Assembly: GCA_025774425.1 (NCBI GenBank)
Contig: JALGWA010000158.1
Coordinates: 1 to 8,781, forward strand
Length of the DNA stretch: 8,781 bases
Reading direction: 5' to 3'
Origin: a bacterium
Lineage (GTDB): Bacteria > Arandabacterota > Arandabacteria > Arandabacterales > JALGWA01
Positions 1-6,967 of this stretch are shown in pieces; the stretch's first letter is position 1, and every line of letters begins with the position of its first letter. Both the position numbers and the translations under genes were made by a program. The notes below the pieces were generated by a model. That model did no database searches and was not told the origin of the DNA. It saw nothing but the letters and a program-made list of their open reading frames with translations.

Positions 1-2687
1 TCATGCGCGGGCGTCAGGGTCACGGCCCGCTCGATCTCGTTCTCCAGCTCGCGCACATTGCCCGGCCAGTCGTAGCCGGCCAGCGCGCTCATGGCGTCGT
101 CGTCGATGCCGGCGATCGGCTTCGACGCGCGCGCCGAGAAGCGCCCGAGGAAGAGCCGCGCGAGAAGGCGGATGTCGGACTCCCTCTCCCGGAGGGGCGG
201 AAGCGACACCGAGACCACGTTCAGCCTGTAGAAGAGGTCCCGCCTCACCCGTCCCTCGGCGACGTCCTCGTGGAGGTTGCGGTTGGTCGCGCTCACGAAG
301 CGCACGTCTATCTTGCGCGAGGCCGTCTCTCCGAGCCTCCTGATCTCCCCGGCCTCTATGGCCCTCAGCATTTTGGCCTGCACGACCGGGCTGACTTCGC
401 CCACCTCGTCGAGGAAGAACACGCCCCCGTCGGCTGCTTCCAGAAGCCCCGGCTTCTCGCCTTTCGCGCCCGTGAACGCACCCGACTTGTAGCCGAAGAG
501 CTCGCTCTCGAGCAGGTGCTCGGGGAGGGCCGCGCAGTTCTGGGCGATGAAGGGCCCGCCCGCCCTGTCGCTCTGCATGTGGATCGCCCTGGCGACGAGC
601 TCCTTGCCCGTCCCCGTCTCGCCCGTGATCAGCACGTTGGCGGTGCTCTCCGCGATGCTCCTCAGCGAGAACAGGATGTCCTTCATGCGTGGGTCGGCCG
701 ACAGCATGCCGCAGATGCAGACGGGAAGCGACGTCTCTTCCGCCTCGCAGAACGCCGAGGCGAAGACGGGGAGCAGCCGCCGGCATTCGTAGTTCGCCCC
801 GGTGACGAGCGCCGCGGCCGAGACGGACTCCTCGACGGCGGGGCGGTCCCAGGTCAGCACGACCATACGCCCGCCGCCCTCGATCGGTATCGCAAGCAGA
901 GCCCGCACGTCACCGGCGTCGAAGTCAGCCCATGCGGCCCCGACATCGCTCAGGAAGGTCGTCGAGCAAACCGCGCCGGCGAGCCGGGCCGCAAGCGCGT
1001 CCGCAAGGCCCGGGGCGAGGCCGAATGCCTCGACGACTCCGGCCGGCCGGCCCGCGCGCCCCGCCGCGAGCACGAGCCCGGACACTCCCGCCCGGGATGC
1101 CAGCGCCTCGAAAGCCTCGCGCGGCGAGCCGGGAATCGGGCGCGACGACGCCGCCAGCACGCTCGACAGGCCAGCGTCTATCCTCGAGCGCACCTCCCTG
1201 GCCAGCGCCGCCACCCGGCCCTCGGCGACTTGCTCGGCGCGCTCTATGTACTCCAGAGCCTCGTCATGCCGCCCCGAGGCCAGAGAAGCCTGCGCGAGTT
1301 CGCAGAGCACGGCGGCGCTCCTCGCGGTCAGGCCGCACTTTTCGAAGCCGGCCAGCGCCCGCTCGAGATGGCATACCGCCGCTTCGCCGCCCCGACGGCC
1401 GGCGGCCTGACATGCGCGCGCCGCGTGCTGCGCCGTGATCGCAGCTTCGGCGGCCGCGCCGATCCTCCTGAAGAGGTCCTCGGCCTTCTTAAGCCCAGCG
1501 ATGCGGCGGGAGCCGTCCGTCTCCGAGAGCGCCGCCGTCCTCCGGCATCTGGCGACCTCGTACTTGTCGCCTATTTCCGCGGCCGTCCTCATGGCTTCCT
1601 CGGCGAGGCGCCTGGCCGCGGAACGCTCGCCCCGCGCCAGATGAAGGTCGGCCATGCGCGACTTCACCTCGGCCTCGACGTCCCTGCACTGGGGCGGCGC
1701 ATGGGCCGCGCATTCATCGAGCACCGACCCGGCTCCGGCCAGGTCGCCCGCCAGCGTGAGAAGCTCGCCCAGCGTCTCGCCGGCCACGGCCCTCGCCCGG
1801 GGGTCTTCCAAGGATTCGGCCTGCTCCACGGCCTCCTCGAGCAGGCCCCGGGCGGGCCCGTACGCCCCCTCGAGCATCTCGATCCTCGCCCTCGTGATCA
1901 GGCCGAGAACCCTCACGCGACCCAGGTTCAGGGACTCGGCGATGGCTATAGCCTCCGTTATCGCCTCGCGCGCCTTGCGCGCGGCGCCGGCCTTGAAGGC
2001 CGTGTTGGCGAGATTGAGGAGCCTGACGGCGAGGCTGGCGTCGTTCCTCTCATGCCTCGCCGCGGCCACGGCCTTGTCGAGATAGCGCGAAGAAATGTCG
2101 AACCTGCAGAGGTTCTTGTAGGCTATGCCGAGATTGTTGAGGGCGTTGCCCAGGCACACCGCATCCCCGCACATCCGCGCGAACGTCACGGCCTGCTCGA
2201 AACATCGCACGGCCTCTTTCCACCTGCACACCCTGAGCAGAACGTGGCCGAGCACGAGGTAGATGCGGGCGTCCCCCCTCCTCGCCCCGGTCTCCTCCTC
2301 CGCCCTCACCGAGGCGCACACGTCCGCCGCCTCGCCGTACCTGCCGAGCAGGCACAACAGCGTCGCCTTTTCCGCCAGGAGATCGCGCCTCTCGCCTCCC
2401 TCGAAGCTCGCCGTCAAGTCCGAGACGAAAGCGAGGGCGTCTTCGTGCTTGCCCTGCCTCCTCAGGCAGTCCGTCACCCTGAGGATGACCTCGCGCCTGG
2501 CGCCGGCGTCGCCGCGCGCGACCTTGGCCAGCGCCTCCTTATAGTATGCGAGCGCGTCACGCAGATTGCCGACCGACAGGCAGAGATCCCCCAGGTCGAT
2601 CCGCTCCTCGGTGCCGCCTCGATCAATCCCGTCCCTGGGAAATTGTCTTCCTTGGACAGAAGTCTCGGGTCGCATCGGATCACGCAT
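1..2687 (-). CDS. TPR/GAF-like sigma-54-dependent transcriptional activator (3' end beyond window)
   Basis: This is a sigma-54 enhancer-binding protein, which uses ATP to open promoters held by sigma-54 RNA polymerase. 895 residues are visible and the frame is open to the left edge, so the expected C-terminal Fis-type HTH is outside the window. Residues about 40-510 are amphipathic Ala/Leu-rich helix pairs of TPR type (for example NALNNLGIAYKN near residue 180). Residues about 520-650 look like a weak GAF-type sensor. The AAA+ domain follows: Walker A GETGTGKE 689-696, GAFTGA loop 736-741, Walker B VFFLDE 756-761, SATNR 799-803, arginine-finger segment RRDLFYR 815-821 and WPGNVRELEN 874-883. 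No phosphoacceptor receiver domain is present, so input probably comes through the TPR or GAF-like part. The start is ATG 2687 because GGGGAGG lies 7 nt upstream and an in-frame stop sits at 2715-2717. It is probably co-transcribed with the small secreted gene 27 bp upstream. The family call is certain; the target genes are unknown. Confidence 0.95.
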   Translation of the reverse strand, partial: MRDPMRPETSVQGRQFPRDGIDRGGTEERIDLGDLCLSVGNLRDALAYYKEALAKVARGDAGARREVILRVTDCLRRQGKHEDALAFVSDLTASFEGGERRDLLAEKATLLCLLGRYGEAADVCASVRAEEETGARRGDARIYLVLGHVLLRVCRWKEAVRCFEQAVTFARMCGDAVCLGNALNNLGIAYKNLCRFDISSRYLDKAVAAARHERNDASLAVRLLNLANTAFKAGAARKAREAITEAIAIAESLNLGRVRVLGLITRARIEMLEGAYGPARGLLEEAVEQAESLEDPRARAVAGETLGELLTLAGDLAGAGSVLDECAAHAPPQCRDVEAEVKSRMADLHLARGERSAARRLAEEAMRTAAEIGDKYEVARCRRTAALSETDGSRRIAGLKKAEDLFRRIGAAAEAAITAQHAARACQAAGRRGGEAAVCHLERALAGFEKCGLTARSAAVLCELAQASLASGRHDEALEYIERAEQVAEGRVAALAREVRSRIDAGLSSVLAASSRPIPGSPREAFEALASRAGVSGLVLAAGRAGRPAGVVEAFGLAPGLADALAARLAGAVCSTTFLSDVGAAWADFDAGDVRALLAIPIEGGGRMVVLTWDRPAVEESVSAAALVTGANYECRRLLPVFASAFCEAEETSLPVCICGMLSADPRMKDILFSLRSIAESTANVLITGETGTGKELVARAIHMQSDRAGGPFIAQNCAALPEHLLESELFGYKSGAFTGAKGEKPGLLEAADGGVFFLDEVGEVSPVVQAKMLRAIEAGEIRRLGETASRKIDVRFVSATNRNLHEDVAEGRVRRDLFYRLNVVSVSLPPLRERESDIRLLARLFLGRFSARASKPIAGIDDDAMSALAGYDWPGNVRELENEIERAVTLTPAH

Positions 2688-2714
2688 TGCCAAACCTCCC
2701 CGCTGGTCTGCCGC

Positions 2715-2990
2715 TTACTTCTCCAAGAAAAACTCTCTCCCGGGAAACCCGACCTCGATGTGAAGGCGCCTTCGGCGCCCGCTGCAGGTCCTCTGCAACG
2801 GCCTCCGAGCCGGCCGCCCCTGGGAACACGCAAGCCTCGAACCCGTCGAGACCTCCTCGTGCCGCTTCACCGACTGCACCTCGTCCGGGTCCCCGTCCGG
2901 CCTGGTGGGAACCCGCCGGGCATGCGCAGCCGTAACCGCGGTCCCGACGAGCGACACGATGGTAACGATGACGATGAGAACTCTCTTCAT
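2715..2990 (-). CDS. small secreted basic protein, 91 aa, unknown family
   Basis: I do not recognise this protein. It has a clear Sec signal peptide: MKR, then a Val/Ile-rich hydrophobic run to about residue 20, then a likely cleavage after AHA (22-24). The mature part is about 67 residues. It contains an acidic RPDGDPDE stretch (30-37), a basic low-complexity middle with cysteines at 55 and 69, and a tail with IEVGFPGREFF (78-88). The start is ATG 2990, preceded by GGAGG with 7 nt spacing; an in-frame ATG ten codons upstream (3020) is less likely because it would bury the signal peptide. The stop lies 27 bp before the start of the sigma-54 activator, which suggests an operon. It may be an extracytoplasmic ligand or partner linked to that regulator, but this is inferred from position only. 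The C-terminal half is Arg-rich and compositionally plain, so a frame error there cannot be excluded. Confidence 0.7.
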   Translation of the reverse strand: MKRVLIVIVTIVSLVGTAVTAAHARRVPTRPDGDPDEVQSVKRHEEVSTGSRLACSQGRPARRPLQRTCSGRRRRLHIEVGFPGREFFLEK

Positions 2991-3018
2991 GCCCTCGCCT
3001 CCTCGATGCCCCAAATGC

Positions 3019-3068
3019 AAAAAGGGAACCTCTCCCTAGCCCCTTCATGGGACCAGAGACAGGTTCCC
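3019..3068 (-). terminator. Rho-independent terminator or leader attenuator upstream of the small secreted gene
   Basis: Read on the minus strand, GGGAACCT (3068-3061) pairs perfectly with AGGTTCCC (3031-3024). Inner pairing of GAG with CTC and of TCCC with GGGG closes a long stem. The stem is followed directly by TTTTT (3023-3019). It lies 28 bp before the ATG at 2990 and downstream of a candidate promoter at 3108-3136. It either ends transcription from the gene at 3181-3636, or it acts as an attenuator in the leader of the small-protein/activator operon. Confidence 0.65.
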
Positions 3069-3082
3069 GCGCTTTCCTAACA

Positions 3083-3101
3083 GTCCGCTCAGTCAGCGGA
3101 C
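3083..3101. repeat. 7-bp inverted repeat, possible operator or leader hairpin
   Basis: GTCCGCT (3083-3089) and AGCGGAC (3095-3101) form a perfect dyad around the 5-base centre CAGTC. It lies at the predicted transcription start of the minus-strand promoter at 3108-3136, so it could be a protein-binding operator or the first hairpin of the leader RNA. No T-run follows it on either strand, so it is not a terminator. Confidence 0.5.
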
Positions 3102-3107
3102 ACGATA

Positions 3108-3136
3108 ATTAACTCATAATCCGCTCCCGCCGTCAA
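3108..3136 (-). promoter_or_regulatory. candidate sigma-70 promoter for the small secreted gene and the activator
   Basis: On the minus strand TTGACG (3136-3131) is followed after 17 nt by GTTAAT (3113-3108), in a locally AT-rich patch of a GC-rich region. The -35 box matches consensus at 5 of 6 positions and the -10 at 4 of 6. Transcription would start near 3101, giving a leader of about 110 nt before the ATG at 2990. The call rests on motif match and position only. Confidence 0.45.
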
Positions 3137-3165
3137 GCCCAAAGCCTAGCACTTTTTTGCCGCGG

Positions 3166-3181
3166 GGCCGCATCGGCGGCC
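3166..3181. repeat. GC hairpin touching the stop codon of the membrane-protein gene
   Basis: GGCCGC (3166-3171) and GCGGCC (3176-3181) form a perfect 6-bp stem with a 4-base loop, touching the end of the stop codon of the minus-strand gene that ends at 3181. On the minus strand it is followed by an A-run and not a T-run, so it is not a standard intrinsic terminator. It could protect the mRNA 3' end, or be chance in GC-rich sequence. Confidence 0.3.
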
Positions 3182-3636
3182 TATCTAAGGATGCGCACGC
3201 CGTCAGCCGAGCACACGGCGACCCTGTTCCCGTCACTGTCCTCGATGACGAGCCGGCCGGCATCGGGGTCGCCGCCGGCCTGGCCGCGCGCACCCCGGTA
3301 GGCGACCCACAACGTCGCCGCAAGGTCCTTCTTCGAAGCCGTGCCGCGGTTGCGCCAGTCGGTCGCGGCTATCGTCAGCGTCCACTCCTCGAAGTCGGAG
3401 TCGAAGCAGGTCTTCGTGAAGACGCCCTTCCTCCAGGCCGTGGGCAGGAGCCTGGCATGGTAGAGCGAATCGAACACGGCCGCGAAACGCTCGCCCTCCT
3501 CGCGCGCCCGGCGCTTCGCGGCCCGCTCCGCTTCCCAGCCCGGCGAGGCGTAGTAGTCGAAGAGCAAGTAGACGACCGCGAGCAACGCGAGGCCGGCGAC
3601 GCCGATCCACATCATCACGCGGAAGCGACCGCCCAT
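3181..3636 (-). CDS. single-pass membrane protein of unknown function, 151 aa
   Basis: I do not recognise this family. Residues about 8-27 form one hydrophobic membrane segment near the N-terminus. A charged helical stretch follows (about 33-60, rich in Ala, Arg and Glu), then a small soluble domain of about 90 residues containing WTLTIAATDW and, at the C-terminus, a GRLVIEDSDGNRVAV strand pair. With only two N-terminal residues that are positively charged and no cleavage site, an uncleaved signal anchor with an external C-terminal domain is the likeliest topology. The ATG at 3636 has GGAGG 5 nt upstream. It lies 42 bp downstream of the broken mntP gene on the same strand and may share its transcript. 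Composition is like its neighbours. Confidence 0.8.
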   Translation of the reverse strand: MGGRFRVMMWIGVAGLALLAVVYLLFDYYASPGWEAERAAKRRAREEGERFAAVFDSLYHARLLPTAWRKGVFTKTCFDSDFEEWTLTIAATDWRNRGTASKKDLAATLWVAYRGARGQAGGDPDAGRLVIEDSDGNRVAVCSADGVRILR

Positions 3637-3678
3637 TCCGTCCTCCTCTTCGAGTCCGCATATGCGGGCCGACCGTCC

Positions 3679-4175
3679 CTAGCCGTGCCCCCGAAGGCCC
3701 GCCACCACCATCGCCGCGGCCACGCCGACGAGCAACAGCCCTCCCAGCCTCGCCGCCGACGCGCTGCGCGCGGCCACGACGGCCCCGCCGGCGAAGCCGC
3801 CTGCGCTCATCGCCACCGAGACGGCCCCGATGAGCAGGGCAGCGCCCAAGGATACGGCCCCGCTGAGTCCCATCGCCACTCCGGCTCCCAGGGCGTCGAG
3901 ACTGACCCCGACTGCGGCCCCGACGAGCAGCAGGGGGCCCAGCGAACGGCTCCGCCGCCCCGGCGGTCCCGGCGGCTTCAACACCATGACGAGCCCGAGC
4001 ACGCAGAGTATGGCCGCATGCCGGCGAGCGCCATGCCGGCCTGGAAGGCGCCGAACATCAGGCAGGTCGCCAGGATGGCCACACCCGGCGGAGCCATTGC
4101 GGAAATCCCCGCCGACACCGCGAGGCAATCTATGCCGAGAGCGATCCCTATTCCGACTATCTCGCCGAGATTCAT
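3679..4175 (-). pseudogene. MntP-type manganese efflux pump, frameshifted with a probable internal deletion
   Basis: The two halves of an MntP/YtaF-like membrane protein are found in different frames. The N-terminal half from ATG 4175 reads IGIALGIDCLAVSAGIS, with the conserved Asp at residue 16, and continues to FGAFQAGMALAGM. It then runs into an early stop at 3978. The C-terminal half is in another frame and begins near AAILCVLGLVMVLK. It carries the second inverted-repeat motif GVSLDALGAGVAMG and the final GGLLLVGVAAAMVVAGL, ending at the TAG at 3681-3679. Together they give about 165 residues against about 188 for E. coli MntP. The segment normally joining membrane helices 2 and 3, including the DHW/NHW-type motif, is missing. 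GCCGGCATG is directly repeated at the break (4017-4025 and 4032-4040). The family exports Mn(II). Both a true pseudogene and an assembly error fit; I favour a broken gene because sequence is missing as well as shifted. Confidence 0.75.
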
Positions 4176-4231
4176 GGAGCGCACACCCTCCGGGTCCCGA
4201 CGCCTGGACGGCCCGACGCCGGCCGGGAAAG

Positions 4232-4261
4232 AGTCTATCCATCCCATGCCCCGCCGGTCAA
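4232..4261 (-). promoter_or_regulatory. weak candidate promoter for the mntP remnant and membrane-protein gene
   Basis: On the minus strand TTGACC (4261-4256) is followed after 18 nt by TAGACT (4237-4232), just after the upstream terminator. The -10 box matches consensus at only 4 of 6 positions. The position is right for a start near 4225, about 50 nt before the ATG at 4175. Confidence 0.3.
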
Positions 4262-4263
4262 AC

Positions 4264-4294
4264 GAAAACCCCTGCTCCCCTCGGGGAGCAGGGG
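4264..4294 (-). terminator. Rho-independent terminator of the large secreted-protein gene
   Basis: CCCCTGCTCCCC (4269-4280) and GGGGAGCAGGGG (4283-4294) are perfect 12-base complements around a 2-base centre, so in practice an 11-bp stem with a small loop. Read on the minus strand the stem is followed by TTTTCGTTT. It begins 19 bp after the stop codon of the gene ending at 4314. Confidence 0.9.
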
Positions 4295-4313
4295 TAGGCG
4301 TCGGCCGTCCGGC

Positions 4314-6590
4314 CTACTTTATGAGAATCGCCTTTCGCGTCGCCTGGAAGCCGGGGGCTTCGAACCTGTAGAAGTAGATCCCCGATGGGAGGTCCTCGCC
4401 CCTCGAGGTTCTGCCGTTCCACTCGACCGCGTTCTCGCCCTCGGAAGCCACGCCCTCGTAGAGACTCGTGACCAGCCGGCCGCTTATGTCGAACACGCGG
4501 ATGCGCACGTACGACTCGCCGGTGAGCGTGAACATGATCCTCGTCGCCCCGGTGAAGGGGTTAGGCGAATTCGAGAGCCGCACGACGCGACCGTCCCCGC
4601 GCGGCGGCACCCCGGCATGAGTCGAGTCCGCGACGAACGTCCTGACCCCGCTGTCGCCGAACAGGCCGTTGTACTTGTTGTGGCTCTGGTACCAGCCGTG
4701 GGCGTACCACTTGATGGTCTCCCCCTGCTTGGCGTAAAGCTGCGCCTCGAACACGCCCGTTGGGACGGCGCAGTCTCCGACGGGATCATCGTCCCTGACG
4801 TACGAGCCCTCGATGCTGTAAGCAGTCGGGCTCGTCTTGGGATCGGTGCCGTCATGCGTGTAAATGAACCTGATCTCGGACCCGAAGCCCCTCGGATAGA
4901 TCGAAGCCTGGACGACGAGCGTCTGCGAGTCCTCTGTGAGATTGCATAGCGTCGGGCCGCTCGTCGTTCCGGCCGTGCACGTCTGCACCGGGCTCTCGCT
5001 GTAGGAATTGTCGCTGCCGCGGGCCATGATGTACCACTTGATCGTGTCGCCGAGGTCGGCCGTCAAGTACGCACCCAGACTGTCCGTCGAATCCGTGGAG
5101 GCGATGTAATAGCCCACGGCCGTGTGCGCCGTCGGGCTCGTCTTGGGGTCCGTGCCGTCGGTCGTCCAGATGAAGTCGGCGTTGGATCCATATCCCGAGG
5201 GGCCGACTTCGGCGGTCACGTAGTTGGAATCCGGGTTGCAGGTGAGGTTGTAGTAGTCGGCCGTATCGCCCTGCTCGAAGGTGAAGAAGGTGTCGCTCTC
5301 GGCGTAGTTGTCGTGCATGTCGGTCCCGTAGGCGTACCAGTTCACCGTCGTCCCCCCGGCGACCATGTCGAGCACGGCATAGAACTTGTCGTTGTTTCCG
5401 AGCTTGGCGTCGAATACGCCGTCGACCGTCTGCACGGTCCCGCTCGTCCTCGGATCGGAGCCGTCCGTCGTATAGTCGAACTTCATCCAGGAGGTCACAC
5501 CCCCGTCGCCCTCGTAGATCTCGGCCCAGACGGTGCAGTCCGTCGGGGTCGAGCCTTCACTGCCGACCCAGGCCGTGCCGCCCTGGACGAACGACTGCAC
5601 GGCGTCGCTCCAGTCCACTATGCCGGCCTTCGAGACGCCCTTGGCGATCCACTTCACGGTCGACTCGTCGGGAGCCGAGGCGAATACGGCGTAGAAGGTG
5701 TCGGTCGTATCCCCCCCGACCTTGCATGTATCGTACGTCCCGACGACGAACGCGCTCGCCGAATCGGGGTCCGACCCGTCGACCGTGTAGTAGAAGACCA
5801 TCTGGGTCGTCGCGCCGCAGTTGCCGGGCGTGATGTCGGCCATACCGGTGCAAGTGTGGGCGAAGCTCCTCTCGTTGTCCACGGTCGCCGAGGGTGGCGT
5901 CGGCTCGACGGGCAGCCCGTTGGGCGCCACTCCCGAGCCCGTGTCGCGGGCGACGAAGAAGTAGGTCATCGCCTGCGGAGTCACGCCTATCGGGTTGGCC
6001 TTGGGGAAGGATGCGACGACCTGCGCCTGGTTCTCGTCCGTCAGCCACGAACAGACGGCGATGCTCTCGGCGTTCACGACGAGGCTCTCGGGAATGCATA
6101 TCTCGGACACGAGGGTGCTGTCCCAGCCGCCGTAGCTGCAGAGATTCGACCAGCCCCGGAAAACCCACTGCGCGCCGTCCCACGTGCTGTACTCGTACCA
6201 GCCCATGCCGCCGGCGAAGTAGTATATCACCTCGGGCAGGAACTTGCCCGAGAAGGTGACATGGCTGTAGCCGTCCGTCGTCGCCCCGGAGCCGGGCGTC
6301 ATGTCGGTGTCGAAGGCGATGAACCAGTCGTAATCACCGTCTTCCTGGTCCGCGTAAGTGCCTTGGATCGCATTGAAGAAAGTCGTGTCATCCCAGGTAA
6401 GAAGGAAATCCGTGCCGCCGTCGGTGTCGACGAGCTCGTCGCTCTCCCACTCGGTTCCGCCGAGCTGCGGCGTCGCGTTCTCGACGACGCCGTCGGTGGT
6501 GTTCGGAGTCGTATAGGTGAGAGCGGCCGCGAGCGCCGGTATCAGCATCAGGCAGAAGCCGGCGAAGACAAATGCATATCGAGTTCTCAT
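4314..6590 (-). CDS. large secreted multidomain protein with four chitobiase-C-like repeats and a FlgD/type IX-style sorting domain, 758 aa
   Basis: This is an exported, probably surface-attached or released protein of unknown substrate. Residues 1-22 are a Sec signal peptide. Residues about 25-230 form a beta-rich, Asp/Trp-rich domain resembling carbohydrate-binding or DOMON-like modules (DWFIAFDTDM at 88-97). Four tandem repeats of about 100 residues follow (about 231-655). Each has a [YW]T.DG[ST]DP motif (267, 372, 474 and 576) and a T[VI][KN]W strand (311, 415, 516 and 625), like the chitobiase C-terminal/FN3-type fold. Residues about 668-758 are a FlgD-like Ig sorting domain with SPNPFTGATRI, FDISGRLV, LPSGIYFYRF and a final KAILIK. 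The ATG at 6590 starts exactly at the signal peptide and has AGGGGGAGG just upstream; an in-frame ATG at 6644 would add 18 residues before it. It has its own promoter (6677-6705) and terminator (4264-4294), so it is probably monocistronic. No catalytic domain is visible. Confidence 0.92.
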   Translation of the reverse strand: MRTRYAFVFAGFCLMLIPALAAALTYTTPNTTDGVVENATPQLGGTEWESDELVDTDGGTDFLLTWDDTTFFNAIQGTYADQEDGDYDWFIAFDTDMTPGSGATTDGYSHVTFSGKFLPEVIYYFAGGMGWYEYSTWDGAQWVFRGWSNLCSYGGWDSTLVSEICIPESLVVNAESIAVCSWLTDENQAQVVASFPKANPIGVTPQAMTYFFVARDTGSGVAPNGLPVEPTPPSATVDNERSFAHTCTGMADITPGNCGATTQMVFYYTVDGSDPDSASAFVVGTYDTCKVGGDTTDTFYAVFASAPDESTVKWIAKGVSKAGIVDWSDAVQSFVQGGTAWVGSEGSTPTDCTVWAEIYEGDGGVTSWMKFDYTTDGSDPRTSGTVQTVDGVFDAKLGNNDKFYAVLDMVAGGTTVNWYAYGTDMHDNYAESDTFFTFEQGDTADYYNLTCNPDSNYVTAEVGPSGYGSNADFIWTTDGTDPKTSPTAHTAVGYYIASTDSTDSLGAYLTADLGDTIKWYIMARGSDNSYSESPVQTCTAGTTSGPTLCNLTEDSQTLVVQASIYPRGFGSEIRFIYTHDGTDPKTSPTAYSIEGSYVRDDDPVGDCAVPTGVFEAQLYAKQGETIKWYAHGWYQSHNKYNGLFGDSGVRTFVADSTHAGVPPRGDGRVVRLSNSPNPFTGATRIMFTLTGESYVRIRVFDISGRLVTSLYEGVASEGENAVEWNGRTSRGEDLPSGIYFYRFEAPGFQATRKAILIK
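4626..5900 (-). repeat. four tandem ~100-codon repeats coding chitobiase-C-like modules
   Basis: The repeats cover residues about 231-337, 338-440, 441-541 and 542-655 of the large secreted protein. Repeats 3 and 4 are closest, both reading TDPKTSPTA after the [YW]T.DG motif; repeat 1 is the most diverged, with DSAS in place of the K/R-TS segment. Boundaries are approximate because they were placed by eye. Confidence 0.75.
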
Positions 6591-6676
6591 GTCCTCCCCC
6601 TTTCCCTCAGCAGGTCTCCAGGTCCCGCCCGGCGGCGGGCGCATGCTTCCCCAGGGTACACTTTCCCGGATGTTTT

Positions 6677-6705
6677 ATTATATCACGCCCAAACCGCCAA
6701 GTCAA
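6677..6705 (-). promoter_or_regulatory. near-consensus sigma-70 promoter for the large secreted-protein gene
   Basis: On the minus strand TTGACT (6705-6700) and a perfect TATAAT (6682-6677) are separated by the optimal 17 nt. Transcription should start near 6670, giving a leader of about 80 nt before the ATG at 6590. Confidence 0.85.
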
Positions 6706-6882
6706 TCCGAGGCTTTGCCGGAGAGCGTGACGCCGAAGCGGTGGACAGCATCCAGCGGGCCCGAGTCTTCGGCGGGGCCGGGCACGCCGTGCTCTCCTTC
6801 GCCCCGGCGCGGGGTCGGGGCGGTTCGGATCGGGACCCCGCACCCGCCGCGACTTGTAGGAAACAGGCATTTATTAAATCTG

Positions 6883-6912
6883 TTGACCGCCCGGGGACAG
6901 CCGTGGTATAAT
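6883..6912 (+). promoter_or_regulatory. near-consensus sigma-70 promoter for the paired secreted-protein genes
   Basis: TTGACC (6883-6888) and a perfect TATAAT (6907-6912) are 18 nt apart, just after an AT-rich patch (ATTTATTAAAT) that could act as an UP-like element. Transcription should start near 6919, leaving a leader of about 105 nt before the ATG at 7026. Confidence 0.85.
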
Positions 6913-6967
6913 AGGTCGACGGTAGATTAGGGGGTGATGCCCGGCTCACTTAGGGCTAACGGAGCAG

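Noticed and set aside
2765..2779. GGCGCC-TTC-GGCGCC inverted repeat.
   Set aside because: It lies inside the small secreted gene with no T-run and probably reflects Arg/Gly-rich coding in GC-rich DNA.
3..3080. An open frame of 1025 codons on the plus strand, antisense to the sigma-54 activator and the small secreted gene.
   Set aside because: It is codon-aligned with the activator on the other strand and is open because that gene uses no TTA, CTA or TCA codons. Its product is Arg/His/Pro-rich with no domain, while the minus-strand reading gives intact AAA+ motifs.
3157..4371. A 404-codon plus-strand frame over the membrane-protein and mntP region.
   Set aside because: The translation is low-complexity and Arg/Pro-rich, and it overlaps two recognisable minus-strand reading regions and the terminator.
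6778..6800. GGGCACGCCGTGCTC, considered as a sigma-54 (-24/-12) promoter for the nearby activator.
   Set aside because: The -24-like GGCACG is present, but no TTGC lies at the required spacing, and a strong sigma-70 promoter explains expression from this side.
5124..6911. A 595-codon plus-strand frame over the large secreted-protein gene.
   Set aside because: It is an antisense shadow in GC-rich sequence. The minus-strand reading has a signal peptide, regular repeats and a sorting domain; this one has none and would run through both promoters.
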